Positions 45,583-56,121 are shown, numbered from the stretch's first letter. The stretch is 64,000 bases of DNA from Prevotella sp. (GCA_017538105.1 JAFYJN010000094.1:43750-107749); one strand, 5' to 3'. Translations and numbers: made by a program. Notes: a model not told the origin generated them from the sequence alone.

Positions 45583-47748
45583 TTACTCTTTGTCGAGCAG
45601 GATGTTCATCATTTCACAAGCAGCCTTCGCCACAGATGTACCCGGGCCGAAGATTGCTGCCACACCCGCCTTGTAGAGGTAGTCGTAGTCTTGTGCGGGG
45701 ATAACACCGCCGGCGATAACCATGATGTCTTCACGACCGAGCTTCTTCAATTCTTCTATCAATTGAGGAATCAAGGTCTTATGACCTGCAGCCAGTGAAG
45801 AGGCACCGACGATATGCACGTCGTTCTCCACAGCCTCGCGAGCTGCTTCCGCCGGAGTCTGGAACAAAGGTCCCATATCTACGTCGAAGCCACAGTCAGC
45901 ATAGCCCGTAGCCACCACCTTGGCACCACGGTCATGACCGTCCTGTCCCATCTTAGCCACGAAAATACGCGGCCTTCTACCTTCTTTCTTGGCAAACTCT
46001 TCAGTGAGTTCACATGCTTTCTCGAAATCCGAGTCGTTTTTGCTTTCTGATGAATACACGCCTGAAATGGTTCTGATTACTGCTTTATAACGGCCCACGA
46101 TTTCCTCGCAGGCATCACTAATCTCACCCAAGGTACAGCGCAAACCGGCAGCCTTGACGGCGAGAGCGAGCAAGTTGTTTTCGGACTTCTTTCCTTCGTT
46201 GAACTCCTTAACACATTGGGTAATCTCGGCAAGAGCTGCCTTGCATGCTGCTTCGTCGCGTTTGCTGCGCACCTCTGCCAAGCTCTCTTCCTGCTGTTTG
46301 CGCACTGCAGTATTGTCCACTTCGAGGATATCGATGGGATCCTCATGCTCCAGACGATACTTGTTCGTACCAACGATGGTCTGAACACCCGAGTCAATAC
46401 GCGCCTGAGTGCGTGCGGCAGCTTCCTCGATACGCATCTTGGGCAGACCAGTCTCAATAGCCTTGGCCATACCACCGAGTTTCTCGATTTCCTGGATATG
46501 CTCCCATGCCTTGTGAACCAACTCATTAGTCAACGTCTCCACATAATAGGAACCGGCCCAGGGGTCAATCTGCTTGCACACCTTGGTCTCATTCTGTATG
46601 TAAATCTGTGTGTTACGAGCGATACGCGCGGAGAAGTCCGTCGGCAAAGCAATGGCCTCGTCGAGTGCGTTGGTGTGCAGTGACTGGGTGTGACCCAAGA
46701 CGGCTGCCATAGCCTCGATACACGTACGGCCCACATTGTTGAACGGGTCTTGCTCGGTGAGCGACCAACCAGAGGTCTGGCTATGTGTACGCAAAGCCAT
46801 TGACTTCGGATCTTTGGCACCGAAACTCTTCACTATCTTAGCCCAGAGCAGACGACCAGCCCTCATCTTGGCTATCTCCATGAAGTGATTCATACCGATG
46901 GCCCAGAAGAAGGACAGACGAGGTGCAAACTTGTCGACAGGAATGCCCGCATTCACACCTGTGCGCAGGTAATCCATACCGTCGGCCAAGGTATAGGCCA
47001 ATTCGATATCAGCCGTGGCACCTGCTTCCTGCATGTGATAGCCGGAGATAGAGATAGAGTTGAACTTCGGCATGAACTGCGAGGTGTACTCGAAGATATC
47101 GGCAATAATCTTCATAGAGAATGCCGGCGGATAGATGTAAGTGTTACGCACCATGAACTCCTTGAGGATATCGTTCTGGATGGTACCAGCCATCTCTTCG
47201 AGTTTGGCTCCCTGCTCCAATCCGGCATTGATATAGAAAGCCAGAATGGGCAGCACGGCTCCATTCATGGTCATCGACACCGACATCTTGTTCAAGGGAA
47301 TACCAGCAAACAACACCTTCATGTTCTCCAACGAACAGATAGACACACCAGCCTTACCAACATCGCCCACCACACGGGCATTGTCGGGGTCGTATCCACG
47401 GTGTGTGGGAAGGTCGAAAGCCACGGAGAGGCCTTTCTGTCCTGAAGCCAAGTTACGGCGATAGAAAGCATTGGACTCTTCTGCAGTGGAGAATCCTGCA
47501 TACTGACGGATGGTCCAAGGACGGAAAGGATACATCATGGAATAAGGACCACGGAGGAACGGAGGAATACCGGCAGCAAAGTCCAAGTGTTCCATGCCTT
47601 CCAGGTCTTCCTTGGTGTATACAGGCCTGACATTGATATGTTCAGGTGTCTTCCAGTTAGGCTCAATGTTATTAGACTTAAGCCATTCTGTTCCATTGAC
47701 AGGCTTGATGCCTGCATAAATATCTATGTTATTGAAATTCTTTCTCAT
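45583..47748 (-). CDS. mutB: Methylmalonyl-CoA mutase large (catalytic) subunit
   Basis: B12-dependent interconversion of succinyl-CoA and methylmalonyl-CoA. 721 residues: N-terminal TIM-barrel catalytic domain (about 60-560; [20 protein letters not shown]) and a C-terminal cobalamin-binding domain (about 590-721) with the His-ligand motif [10 protein letters not shown]. Works as a heterodimer with MutA, encoded 19 bases upstream. In this group of bacteria the pathway runs from succinate towards propionate. Confidence 0.97.
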   Translation of the reverse strand: MRKNFNNIDIYAGIKPVNGTEWLKSNNIEPNWKTPEHINVRPVYTKEDLEGMEHLDFAAGIPPFLRGPYSMMYPFRPWTIRQYAGFSTAEESNAFYRRNLASGQKGLSVAFDLPTHRGYDPDNARVVGDVGKAGVSICSLENMKVLFAGIPLNKMSVSMTMNGAVLPILAFYINAGLEQGAKLEEMAGTIQNDILKEFMVRNTYIYPPAFSMKIIADIFEYTSQFMPKFNSISISGYHMQEAGATADIELAYTLADGMDYLRTGVNAGIPVDKFAPRLSFFWAIGMNHFMEIAKMRAGRLLWAKIVKSFGAKDPKSMALRTHSQTSGWSLTEQDPFNNVGRTCIEAMAAVLGHTQSLHTNALDEAIALPTDFSARIARNTQIYIQNETKVCKQIDPWAGSYYVETLTNELVHKAWEHIQEIEKLGGMAKAIETGLPKMRIEEAAARTQARIDSGVQTIVGTNKYRLEHEDPIDILEVDNTAVRKQQEESLAEVRSKRDEAACKAALAEITQCVKEFNEGKKSENNLLALAVKAAGLRCTLGEISDACEEIVGRYKAVIRTISGVYSSESKNDSDFEKACELTEEFAKKEGRRPRIFVAKMGQDGHDRGAKVVATGYADCGFDVDMGPLFQTPAEAAREAVENDVHIVGASSLAAGHKTLIPQLIEELKKLGREDIMVIAGGVIPAQDYDYLYKAGVAAIFGPGTSVAKAACEMMNILLDKE

Positions 47749-47767
47749 GACTGTAAATCTAACATCA

Positions 47768-49624
47768 TTAAATACCTAATTTCTCATTATACTCTTTCAG
47801 CGTTTGCAACACATTGCAGCGAACATGAACAAAGTTCTCGATGCCGGCGGCTTTCAAGTCATCCATGCATGCAGGAGCACCAGCCACCACGAACATGGCA
47901 CGGCCATCAAGGTACTTGAACGCGGGAATAGCATATTCGGCATATTCATCATCGCTGGAGCAGAGCACCACGATGTCGGCTTTTGCCTCAAGGGCAGCGT
48001 CAACACCTTCTTCCACGGTCTTGAAACCGAGGTTGTCAATCACCTTATAGCCAGCACAAGCGAGGAAGTTGCAGGAGAACTGCGCACGAGCCTGACGCAT
48101 GGCAAGGTTGCCAATGGTCAGCATGAAAGCGACAGGAGTCTTGGCCTTCTCAGTATGGATACGCAGCTCTTCAAAGTCAGCTGCCAGACGGGAACTCTCA
48201 ATTTTCTTGAATTCACCACATTCGTCATCCTTATGATGACAACAGCATTTCTTGTCAAGAGCCTCTTTTCCATCGGATTTCTCCGTGAAGTTGGGGAATT
48301 GGTTGGTTCCCAAAAGGAATTCCTTCCGCTTAGCCGCATCTTCATGGCGTTTGGCGTTGGTGGCATTGATGACATCCTGGACGGTGCCCTTTTTAGCAGC
48401 TTCGAGGAATCCGCCCTCTTCTTCCACCTTGAGGAACAATTTCCATCCCTCTTCGGCAAGACTGTTGGTGAGATGCTCGATATAATAGGAGCCGGCTCCC
48501 GCATCGACTATCTGACCGAAATGGCACTCCTCTTTAAGCAGGAGCTGTTGGTTACGGGCGATACGCTCCGAGAAATCCGAAGGAATTTCGTAAGGAGCAT
48601 CGAACGGTGTTACCACCATGGAATGGATGCCACCCAATGCAGCACTCATAGCCTCGGTCTGGCTTCTCAGCAGGTTGACATAGCTGTCGAAGAGTGTCTG
48701 GTTATACTTCGACGTAATGGCATTGACCACCATCTGGCAGGAATTGTCGTCTTTGGGCTCATACTGTTTGACAATTTGTGCCCATAACAGTCGCGCAGCG
48801 CGGAATTTTGCCAGTTCCATGAAATAGTTTTCAGAAACGCCCATGTTGAACTTGATTTTGTTAGCAGCCAAGTCAACATCCACGCCAGCATCAGTCATTT
48901 GCTGCAAATACTCATTGCCCCATGCCAAGGCATAGCCCAATTCCTGGGCGATGTATGCACCAGCATTGTTGAGCGCAACGGTGTTGACAGCGATGCAGCG
49001 GAACTGAGGATAATCTTTGAAAGCATCTACAAGTTGGGGAGCCACTTGAATCAACGCTTCCACGTTCTTCCCTTTCATGACAATCTTCTCGATGGGGTCG
49101 AAATCGATGGAGCCGACCACCTTGGCCTTGTCATAGCCTTTCTTCTCAAAATACTCAACGAGAATCTGTGCCAGTTCCAGTGTGTGACGTTTGCATGTGG
49201 AGAAATTCACCTCGACAATATCACAAAGGATGTTGTCTAACAATGTTTCAATAAACTCCTTGCTAACCTTGTCGCCAGGAATGTGGAAGCCCAGAGAATC
49301 GATACCTTTGTTCAGAATGTCCAGCGCCTTGGCGTTGGCTTCTTTGGCATCTGCAGCAAAGATCTCTTGCCTGACATACCAATTGTTGTTGTCTTTTTTG
49401 TTACCTCTGACAAAAGGAAATTCGCCGGGCAGCGCATCGGGTGTCTTCAATTTCAACACATCTTCCCTACGGTAAAAGGGTTGGACGTTGAAACCCTCAT
49501 TCGTTCTCCATACGAGTTTTTTGTTGAAGTCGGCACCTTTCAAGTCAACTTGTATTTTGTCAAGCCATTCTTGTGTTGTTGGAGCCAGAAACTCGTTGAA
49601 GAGTCTTTCTTTGTTGTTTGACAT
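47768..49624 (-). CDS. mutA: Methylmalonyl-CoA mutase small subunit
   Basis: Non-catalytic partner of MutB. 618 residues: a barrel domain related to MutB (about 30-440; [17 protein letters not shown]-like segment [20 protein letters not shown]) and a C-terminal flavodoxin-like domain that lacks the DxHxxG cobalamin motif. A Cys/His-rich stretch ([15 protein letters not shown], about 475) lies in the linker between the two; it may bind a metal or be a lineage-specific insert. First gene of the mutA-mutB unit; a TATCTTTG -7 box lies about 67 bases upstream. Confidence 0.95.
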   Translation of the reverse strand: MSNNKERLFNEFLAPTTQEWLDKIQVDLKGADFNKKLVWRTNEGFNVQPFYRREDVLKLKTPDALPGEFPFVRGNKKDNNNWYVRQEIFAADAKEANAKALDILNKGIDSLGFHIPGDKVSKEFIETLLDNILCDIVEVNFSTCKRHTLELAQILVEYFEKKGYDKAKVVGSIDFDPIEKIVMKGKNVEALIQVAPQLVDAFKDYPQFRCIAVNTVALNNAGAYIAQELGYALAWGNEYLQQMTDAGVDVDLAANKIKFNMGVSENYFMELAKFRAARLLWAQIVKQYEPKDDNSCQMVVNAITSKYNQTLFDSYVNLLRSQTEAMSAALGGIHSMVVTPFDAPYEIPSDFSERIARNQQLLLKEECHFGQIVDAGAGSYYIEHLTNSLAEEGWKLFLKVEEEGGFLEAAKKGTVQDVINATNAKRHEDAAKRKEFLLGTNQFPNFTEKSDGKEALDKKCCCHHKDDECGEFKKIESSRLAADFEELRIHTEKAKTPVAFMLTIGNLAMRQARAQFSCNFLACAGYKVIDNLGFKTVEEGVDAALEAKADIVVLCSSDDEYAEYAIPAFKYLDGRAMFVVAGAPACMDDLKAAGIENFVHVRCNVLQTLKEYNEKLGI

Positions 49625-49690
49625 AGTGTATTAAAATAAGTTATAAAAAATCCTTTTTCAAAAAATGACAGTTCGGATTAAATTGACATG

Positions 49691-49698
49691 CAAAGATA
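49691..49698 (-). promoter_or_regulatory. -7 element of mutAB
   Basis: The minus strand reads TATCTTTG (TAnnTTTG); no good -33 box. No cobalamin riboswitch was recognised in the short leader. Confidence 0.45.
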
Positions 49699-49823
49699 TT
49701 GAATTTTTCCTAATTATCGAAATAAAAGCGGAGAAAAAGAATTGGTAACGTGAAAAAAAACAAATCTTACTATATTTCAGAAAAAAATTGCTCAAAAATA
49801 TGTAAAATGCGCAATTATTTAAG

Positions 49824-49831
49824 TAATTTTG
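49824..49831 (+). promoter_or_regulatory. -7 element of the AspT-like transporter gene
   Basis: TAATTTTG (TAnnTTTG), 18 bases before the ATG at 49850; it overlaps the alternative TTG start at 49829 and so argues against it. Confidence 0.5.
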
Positions 49832-49849
49832 CACCGATTTTTTCATATT

Positions 49850-51538
49850 ATGGAGTGGCTTACTGATTTATTTACAAATACCGAGTCTGTTGCTCATATC
49901 GCGATCTTGTACGCGGTAGTGATAGCCATCGGCGTCTATTTGGGGAAAATAAAATTTTTCGGGGTCTCTTTAGGTGTGACTTTCGTATTATTTGCAGGTA
50001 TCTTAGCGGGGCATTTGCATTTTACGGCACCTAATGCGATTTTGAATTTCTGTCAGGATTTCGGTCTCATCCTGTTTGTCTTCATGATAGGTATTCAGGT
50101 AGGTCCTGGTTTCTTTGCCAGTTTCAAGAAAGGCGGTGTGTCACTGAATATCATGGCATCTTGTCTGATATTGTTGAACATCGCTGTGATGTTTGCCTGT
50201 TATTTTCTCTTCTTCGATACATCGAACCCCGTCAACCTGCCAATGTTGATAGGCACCATGTATGGTGCCGTCACCAACACGCCAGGTTTAGGTGCCGCCT
50301 CGGAGGCTCTTACTTCAGTATTTCCAGACGATGTGCCACAGATAGCATCGGGTTACGCCTGTGCCTATCCTTTGGGTGTGGTGGGTATTATCTGCGCTAC
50401 CATTGCTGTAAGGTATATCTCCCGTATCCGCCTGGAAGCAGAAGAGCGTCAGTTGGAAGAAGAGGAAGCGGCTAACCCTCACGAAAAGCCATACAAGATG
50501 CACCTGCGAGTGACCAACATCTATTTAGCTGGCCGTACCTTGTTGCAAATCAGTGAATTCCTGAATCGTGATTTTGTGTGCTCACGCATCTTGCATGATG
50601 GTCAGGTGAGCATCCCCAACCGCAATACTATCTTTGAAATTGGTGATGAGCTGTTGGTAGTGTGTGCCGAAGCTGATTCCGAGCCTATCAAGGCATTTAT
50701 CGGTCCAGAGATTGAGGCAGACTGGAACGCTGAGATGGAAAAACAGCCTATGGTGTCGCGCCGTATTGTTGTCACCCGCCCATCCATGAACGGCAAGACC
50801 TTGGGTAAGATGCATTTCTCCAGCCTCTGGGGTGTCAATGTTACCCGTATCACACGTCATGGCATGGACATGTTTGCAGGTCGCAACCACCATTTCCATA
50901 TAGGCGACCGTGTGATGGTTGTCGGTCCCGAAGACAATGTGAACCGTGTAGCAGAGATGATGGGTAATTCAGTGAAACGCCTTGATGCCCCTAACATTGC
51001 CACGATCTTCGTAGGTATCCTTGTTGGTATCATATTTGGAAGCCTTCCTTTTGCCATTCCCGGTATGCCCGTGCCCTTGCGTTTAGGTATCGCCGGTGGT
51101 CCGCTCATTATTGCCATCTTGATAGGTCGTTTCGGCTACAGGGTGAAACTGGTTACCTACACGACGACTAGTGCCAACATGATGTTGCGTGAGATAGGAT
51201 TGGTGCTCTTCTTGGCCAGCGTGGGTATCAAGGCTGGCGCCGGTTTCTGGGATACCGTTGTGCAAGGAGACGGCTTGAAATATGTATATTCGGGTTTCCT
51301 TATTACAGTAATACCTATTTTAATAATAGGCCCTCTCGTACGCTATTTCTACAAGTTTAACTATTTCACCATCATGGGTATGCTGGCCGGCTCCTATACC
51401 GACCCGCCCGCTTTGGCATACGCCAATCAGGTGTGCAGCAAGGAGGCTCCAGCTGTGGGCTATTCCACGGTCTATCCTCTGAGCATGTTCTTGAGGATTT
51501 TCACCGCTCAGCTGTTGGTGTTGTTCTTCTGTGGATGA
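49850..51538 (+). CDS. AspT/YidE-type transporter with two TrkA-C domains
   Basis: 562 residues. Two blocks of hydrophobic helices (about 12-190 and 390-562) carry the AspT duplication, for example [20 protein letters not shown] and [20 protein letters not shown] with the [20 protein letters not shown] and [16 protein letters not shown] signatures. Between them are two RCK_C (TrkA-C) domains (about 215-300 and 305-390). Characterised members exchange aspartate for alanine; a dicarboxylate such as succinate would fit the neighbouring pathway, but this is inference. Heads a unit with the Na+ decarboxylase subunits. Confidence 0.85.
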   Translation: MEWLTDLFTNTESVAHIAILYAVVIAIGVYLGKIKFFGVSLGVTFVLFAGILAGHLHFTAPNAILNFCQDFGLILFVFMIGIQVGPGFFASFKKGGVSLNIMASCLILLNIAVMFACYFLFFDTSNPVNLPMLIGTMYGAVTNTPGLGAASEALTSVFPDDVPQIASGYACAYPLGVVGIICATIAVRYISRIRLEAEERQLEEEEAANPHEKPYKMHLRVTNIYLAGRTLLQISEFLNRDFVCSRILHDGQVSIPNRNTIFEIGDELLVVCAEADSEPIKAFIGPEIEADWNAEMEKQPMVSRRIVVTRPSMNGKTLGKMHFSSLWGVNVTRITRHGMDMFAGRNHHFHIGDRVMVVGPEDNVNRVAEMMGNSVKRLDAPNIATIFVGILVGIIFGSLPFAIPGMPVPLRLGIAGGPLIIAILIGRFGYRVKLVTYTTTSANMMLREIGLVLFLASVGIKAGAGFWDTVVQGDGLKYVYSGFLITVIPILIIGPLVRYFYKFNYFTIMGMLAGSYTDPPALAYANQVCSKEAPAVGYSTVYPLSMFLRIFTAQLLVLFFCG

Positions 51539-51573
51539 ATAATCATAGCAATCAATATAGAATAGTTTTCTGA

Positions 51574-52518
51574 ATGAAACGTTTATCTTTGACATTCGCA
51601 CTTCTGCTCTCATGTTCCATGCTGATGTTGGGACAAGGAGCCAAAAACATTCAAATAAACGAAGTGCTGACCGACAATGTCACCAGTATCCAAGATGAGT
51701 TTGGCAACCATCAGGCGTGGGTGGAACTATCAAACACGGCATATTCCACTTATAATGTCCGTGGTATGTATCTCACTACTGACAGAAGTGTGTTGGACAA
51801 TTCGCTTTCAGCCCCTGCGCGTATCGCCAAGATGGTGCTCATTCCCAACAACGAAAAACGGACAAGTTTGTCGGCGAGGCAGCATCTATTGTTCTTTTTC
51901 AACAGCAATCCTTCCAAAGGCGGCCTTCATCTGTCTCTCAAGGTGGAATCGGGCAAGCCCCTTTGGGTAGCCTTGTACGACGGTAACGGCGTTGACTTGA
52001 TTGATTCCGTCAGTGTACCTGTATTACCCAAGGATTGTTCCTATGCACGCAGCCACGACGGTTCTTCTGATTGGGTGATAAAAGCCGTTGATGCCGTGAC
52101 TCCGGGCATTGAGAATTTCATTCAGGTGGAAGAGACTAAGGTGGCCAAAATTAAACGCGAAGACCCCCACGGCTTTGGCATCACCGTCCTTTCCATGGGT
52201 GTCGTTTTCTCCTGTCTCGCCTTATTGTTTATCTTCTTCACCCTCTTTGGTATCTATATGAAGCATAAGCAAGCCATTAAAGAGGCTATCGACAAACAAC
52301 CATTGAAGACAGTCACCAAGATGGGCGGAGACGTAGTTGACCTTGGGCACAAGGCCAATGTGGTGTTGAAGGACGGACTGCGCACAAAAGGCATCGACAA
52401 GGAGATTTACATAGCCGTCATCTCCATGGCCCTGAAACAATATATGGACGATGTGCATGATGTGGAAAGCGGCATCATCACCATTCGCCCCAAGCAGACA
52501 AAATGGACCAGAATATAA
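51574..52518 (+). CDS. Lamin-tail domain fused to OadG-like decarboxylase gamma subunit
   Basis: 314 residues. A signal peptide (about 1-22) and a lamin-tail-like beta sandwich (about 25-150; NIQINEVLTDNVTSIQDEFG, HQAWVELSNTAYSTYN) face the periplasm; then an OadG-type segment with one membrane helix (about 190-225; GFGITVLSMGVVFSCLALLF) and a Lys-rich cytoplasmic tail. OadG assembles the carboxyltransferase with the OadB pump. Gene order (this, then the biotin carrier and OadB) fits a methylmalonyl-CoA or oxaloacetate decarboxylase. Confidence 0.82.
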   Translation: MKRLSLTFALLLSCSMLMLGQGAKNIQINEVLTDNVTSIQDEFGNHQAWVELSNTAYSTYNVRGMYLTTDRSVLDNSLSAPARIAKMVLIPNNEKRTSLSARQHLLFFFNSNPSKGGLHLSLKVESGKPLWVALYDGNGVDLIDSVSVPVLPKDCSYARSHDGSSDWVIKAVDAVTPGIENFIQVEETKVAKIKREDPHGFGITVLSMGVVFSCLALLFIFFTLFGIYMKHKQAIKEAIDKQPLKTVTKMGGDVVDLGHKANVVLKDGLRTKGIDKEIYIAVISMALKQYMDDVHDVESGIITIRPKQTKWTRI

Positions 52519-52540
52519 ACAAGCAAACAATATAATCATT

Positions 52541-52990
52541 ATGAGCAAGTATCAATATACAGTAGAAGGTGTCGACTACGACGTTGAAATAGTAGAGATT
52601 GAAGATAACTTGGCCAAGGTGACGGTCAATGGCATACCCTTTGATGTGGAGTTAAAGCAAGCAGTCAAACCCACCCAGAGCCATGTACGTAAACCTGTTG
52701 TAGCTCCTCAGCCTGCAGCAGTAGAAACCAAAACCGCCGAGAAGCCCGCCGCTAAAGCGGCAGTTCCGGCTGGTGCAGGTTCCAAGATTACGGCCCCGTT
52801 GCCTGGTACCATCACTGAGTTGAAGGTGAAAGAGGGTGACACCGTGAAAGTCGGCGACACCGTCATCATTCTGGAAGCCATGAAGATGCAGAATAATATC
52901 GAGTCGGAATATTCAGGCACTGTAACCTCTGTGCTTGTCAATCGTGGCGATACGGTTATGGAAGGTTCAGTGCTATTAACCATAGGATAA
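52541..52990 (+). CDS. Biotin carboxyl carrier subunit of a Na+-pumping decarboxylase
   Basis: 149 residues from the ATG at 52541 (MSKYQYTVEGVDYDVEIVEI), the conserved start of this family; the frame upstream overlaps the OadG gene and is not conserved. A Pro/Ala/Lys-rich flexible linker (about 42-80) leads to a biotinyl domain (about 82-149) with the biotin site EAMKM, the lysine at about 115. It carries CO2 from the carboxyltransferase to OadB. Confidence 0.95.
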   Translation: MSKYQYTVEGVDYDVEIVEIEDNLAKVTVNGIPFDVELKQAVKPTQSHVRKPVVAPQPAAVETKTAEKPAAKAAVPAGAGSKITAPLPGTITELKVKEGDTVKVGDTVIILEAMKMQNNIESEYSGTVTSVLVNRGDTVMEGSVLLTIG

Positions 52991-52999
52991 TCATAGACA

Positions 53000-54157
53000 A
53001 TGGGATTTACAGATTTCATCATCAACAACTTCAACGAATTCTTGTCGTTCACAGGATTCGCCAATGCCACCGTACCTAATCTCATCATGATTGTGGTGGG
53101 TGCGATATTCATCTGGTTGGCCATCCGCAAGGATTTTGAGCCTTTGTTGCTCGTACCCATTGGCTTAGGCATTATCTTAGGTAACATTCCTTTCAAGGCA
53201 GATGCCGGTTTGGAAATAGGTCTATATGAGGACAATTCGGTGTTGAATATCTTCTACCAAGGAGTACGTCAGGGATGGTATCCACCCTTGGTGTTTCTTG
53301 GCATCGGTGCCATGACCGATTTCTCAGCCCTCATCAGTAATCCAAAGTTGATATTGATTGGTGCTTCCGCCCAGTTTGGTGTATTCGGTGCTTATATGGT
53401 GGCTTTGGCCTTGGGCTTCGAGCCCAACCAAGCAGCTGGTATCGCCATTATCGGTGGTGCCGACGGTCCTACGGCAATCTTCCTGTCATCAAAACTAAGC
53501 CCTAACTTGATGGGTGCCATTGCTGTATGTGCCTATTCGTATATGGCCTTGGTTCCTGTCATCCAGCCGCCCCTCATGCGTCTGTTGACCACCAAGAAAG
53601 AGCGTGTTATCCACATGCCGCCGGTTCGCAATGTGAGTCAGACAGAACGTATTCTCTTTCCCATCATTGGTCTGTTGCTGACAACTTTCCTTGTGCCTTC
53701 AGGCTTGCCATTGTTGGGTATGTTGTTTTTCGGTAACCTGTTGAAGGAGAGTGGAAAGACCACCCGTCTGGCCAAGACTGCCGGTTCGGCTTTGAACGAT
53801 ATTGTCGTTATGCTGTTGGGCCTCACCGTAGGTTGCTCCACCCAGGCCAGCGAGTTCCTGACCTTGAACACCATCAAGATTTTCTTCCTGGGAGCCATGG
53901 CCTTCATCATTGCCAGTACCAGTGGTATCTTATTTGTCAAGGTGATGAATCTGTTCCTACCAAAGGGGAAGAAAATCAACCCGCTTATCGGTAACGCCGG
54001 TGTGAGTGCCGTGCCCATGAGTGCGCGTATATCCAACAATATCGGTTTGGAATACGACCGTCACAACTTCCTCTTGATGCACGCTATGGGACCCAATGTG
54101 GCAGGTGTCATTGGTTCGGCTGTCGCTGCCGGTGTGCTGCTGGGATTCTTCTCATAA
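53000..54157 (+). CDS. oadB: Na+-pumping decarboxylase beta subunit
   Basis: Integral membrane subunit that decarboxylates carboxybiotin and exports Na+. 385 residues with about nine to eleven helices. Family segments: GIAIIGGADGPTAIFLSSKL (about 155) with the conserved Asp, VLGLTVGCSTQ-like LLGLTVGCSTQA (about 275) and GNAGVSAVPMSARISNNIGL near 330. Nine bases after the biotin carrier gene. Followed by a purine-rich tract and a hairpin terminator. Confidence 0.96.
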   Translation: MGFTDFIINNFNEFLSFTGFANATVPNLIMIVVGAIFIWLAIRKDFEPLLLVPIGLGIILGNIPFKADAGLEIGLYEDNSVLNIFYQGVRQGWYPPLVFLGIGAMTDFSALISNPKLILIGASAQFGVFGAYMVALALGFEPNQAAGIAIIGGADGPTAIFLSSKLSPNLMGAIAVCAYSYMALVPVIQPPLMRLLTTKKERVIHMPPVRNVSQTERILFPIIGLLLTTFLVPSGLPLLGMLFFGNLLKESGKTTRLAKTAGSALNDIVVMLLGLTVGCSTQASEFLTLNTIKIFFLGAMAFIIASTSGILFVKVMNLFLPKGKKINPLIGNAGVSAVPMSARISNNIGLEYDRHNFLLMHAMGPNVAGVIGSAVAAGVLLGFFS

Positions 54158-54160
54158 AAA

Positions 54161-54196
54161 AGAGGTAAGAGGTGAGAAGTGAGGGGTGAGAGAATA
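54161..54196 (+). repeat. Purine-rich GTGAGAGG-type tract after oadB
   Basis: AGAGGTAAGAGGTGAGAAG and then TGAGGGGTGAGAGAATA: a run of degenerate seven-base GTGAGAR units. It forms an imperfect inverted repeat with the tract at 54281-54316. Confidence 0.5.
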
Positions 54197-54220
54197 CCCT
54201 GAAAATCAAATACAAATAAG

Positions 54221-54248
54221 GCGGCCATCACGATTTCGTGATGGCCGC
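54221..54248. terminator. Bidirectional terminator between oadB and the GH5 gene
   Basis: GCGGCCATCACGA-TT-TCGTGATGGCCGC, a perfect 13-base-pair stem with A/T-rich flanks, between convergent genes. Confidence 0.85.
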
Positions 54249-54280
54249 TTAATATATTACAAGAAGTTTATTACACGGAC

Positions 54281-54316
54281 TATTCTCTCACCCCTTACCT
54301 CTCACTTCTCATCCCT
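54281..54316 (-). repeat. Purine-rich GTGAGAGG-type tract after the GH5 gene
   Basis: On the minus strand directly after the GH5 stop: AGGGATGAGAAGTGAGAGG and then TAAGGGGTGAGAGAATA. Same position and sense as the tracts after nqrF, the MgtC-family gene and oadB. Confidence 0.5.
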
Positions 54317-55990
54317 CTATCTCACCACAAACTTCTTGCCGTTCTTGATGTAAATACCTTTGGAGAGCGTTTGTACACGTTGTCCGGCAAGGTTATAGAT
54401 GGCGCCGTCTTCAGCTTGTGTGATGAAGGGAGTGTTGATGTCTGTTGTCCTTGGCACAGGATTAACAGAACAGCCCCAGAACACTGTAGGAGTCAGTTCA
54501 ACCTCAGTTCCATCTTTCTTGATAAGTGCTGCCTCACGCAAGGTGGCTGTACAAGCACCCACTAAAGTCTGCAGGGTGATGCGTTGTGTGGTGGCTCCCA
54601 TGGAAGAATCGAATTCAATGAGAGACTCAATTCCCGTAAGTGGTTTATAACCTTCAGGTGAACTATAAATTTTCACTTGCAGTTTGTCTATTGCCGATTC
54701 GTCAGCCATGACGACCTTGATACCTGTATAGTCAGCCAATCTGATAGCGCTGCCACTGTAAAGGTTTAGTTCCTGCCAATCGCCATTATACACTACTTCA
54801 TAGTCGAACTGTACATCATTTACGTCTGGATAAACGCCTTGGAAGTCCTCGCCATGATATGCCTTTGCTATCTTCTCGGCCAAATCGGGCTGGTTGAATG
54901 CCGGAATGGAGCGAGCCCAACCGTCGGAAAGCCCCATCCAATAGAAAGTGGCAATGTTGTTTGCCTTCATCGTCTTGACTAAGTAATCGCAAAAATTGAG
55001 CATCGTGGTCCTACGGATGTCATAGTCGGTCTTACCTTCTCCCGCATCGACATTGCTGGTACCCCACTCACCGAGAATGACAGGTCCACCCTTGGATACA
55101 AGATATGTTTTCACTTTATTCACAATGTCGTTCACCTCTGATTTAGCATTGCTGAGGTTCTGAATGTTCGGGTATGCATGTACCTCGAAAGCGATATGTC
55201 CACTCATAACATCCGTGGGCATGTTCAACTTTGAGAGCGGTTCGGTGAGATGTGAATTCCAGTTACCCGCACCATTAGCTGCAGCATAGGTGTTGATGAT
55301 GAGGTTGCGATATGTATTGTTGCCTCCCGTAGCACGGACCGCATTGACAAAACTCTGTGCGTAGCTGTTGATGGCATTATAAGCCGACTGAGCGATAGCA
55401 GCGTCATACTGACCGGCGGCAGCGTAAGAGGCAAAACACCATGACTTCTTGATGTCGAGCATCTCATTATATCCTTCGAAGAGCAGGTGATGGTCGTAAT
55501 CCTTGAATTCCTCGGCAATTTGGTGCCAGAGGGTTTCGTACCGCTGTTTCGTGTTCTGGTACACTGTTTCATCGGCAATGAGCCATGCCTGGTCGCCATT
55601 TCCCGTGTCATGGTGAACATTGAGGATGCAGTACATGCCATTGTTGATGACATAGTCGACCACCTCATGAACGCGGTTCATCCATTGTTCGGCCACCATG
55701 CCGTTGCCGTCCATCCATTTGAACCAAGTAACAGGCACACGGATGGCATTGAATCCGGCATTTTTCATCATAGTGATTAGTTCGGGAGTAGTTATTGGCT
55801 GTCCCCAACATTTTTCTTGGTCTTCCCAAGAAGAATAGGTATTTGTAGTCCAGCTGTCGAGTGTGTTGCCCAAGTTCCATCCTACGCCCATGTTTTTTAC
55901 TGCGTCGGTAGCACTTTCAAAACCATCTGCATGTACGGCCAAAGGTGCCAGCATCATGGAGATAGCAATAAATAGGTATTTCATCTTCAT
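54317..55990 (-). CDS. Secreted GH5 endoglucanase (cellulase)
   Basis: Hydrolyses internal beta-1,4 links of glucans. 557 residues: signal peptide (about 1-21), GH5 TIM barrel (about 30-375) with WNLGNTLDSW, LNVHHDTGNG (H126/H127), acid/base E176 in FEGYNEM and nucleophile E308 in ILGEWGTS. A C-terminal beta domain (about 390-510) could be a carbohydrate-binding module. The last 30 residues (IYNLAGQRV...KGIYIKNGKKFVVR) match the tail found on many secreted Prevotella proteins, likely a sorting signal. Subfamily 4 is likely but not certain. Divergent from the GH3 gene. Confidence 0.92.
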   Translation of the reverse strand: MKMKYLFIAISMMLAPLAVHADGFESATDAVKNMGVGWNLGNTLDSWTTNTYSSWEDQEKCWGQPITTPELITMMKNAGFNAIRVPVTWFKWMDGNGMVAEQWMNRVHEVVDYVINNGMYCILNVHHDTGNGDQAWLIADETVYQNTKQRYETLWHQIAEEFKDYDHHLLFEGYNEMLDIKKSWCFASYAAAGQYDAAIAQSAYNAINSYAQSFVNAVRATGGNNTYRNLIINTYAAANGAGNWNSHLTEPLSKLNMPTDVMSGHIAFEVHAYPNIQNLSNAKSEVNDIVNKVKTYLVSKGGPVILGEWGTSNVDAGEGKTDYDIRRTTMLNFCDYLVKTMKANNIATFYWMGLSDGWARSIPAFNQPDLAEKIAKAYHGEDFQGVYPDVNDVQFDYEVVYNGDWQELNLYSGSAIRLADYTGIKVVMADESAIDKLQVKIYSSPEGYKPLTGIESLIEFDSSMGATTQRITLQTLVGACTATLREAALIKKDGTEVELTPTVFWGCSVNPVPRTTDINTPFITQAEDGAIYNLAGQRVQTLSKGIYIKNGKKFVVR

Positions 55991-56039
55991 AATTAATGGT
56001 GTGAATAGGTTAATATCTGATATTTATGGTAATATGCTG

Positions 56040-56047
56040 CAAATATA
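56040..56047 (-). promoter_or_regulatory. -7 element of the GH5 gene
   Basis: The minus strand reads TATATTTG (TAnnTTTG), 50 bases upstream of the GH5 start. Confidence 0.45.
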
Positions 56048-56121
56048 ATGCGTTTTTTTTAGATATGGACACTATTTTCTTTTTTTTACTGGTTACGACC
56101 GTATTTCTTGAAAAAAAAGAG

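Noticed and set aside
47804-48787. A 327-codon plus-strand frame inside mutA
   Set aside because: Antisense shadow of mutA; no motif and no promoter.
49625-49690. Possible cobalamin riboswitch ahead of mutA
   Set aside because: The leader is too short, and no B12-box-like conserved segment was seen.
52451-52540. Longer biotin carrier protein starting at 52451
   Set aside because: It would overlap the end of the OadG gene; the conserved family start MSKYQYTVEG is at 52541.
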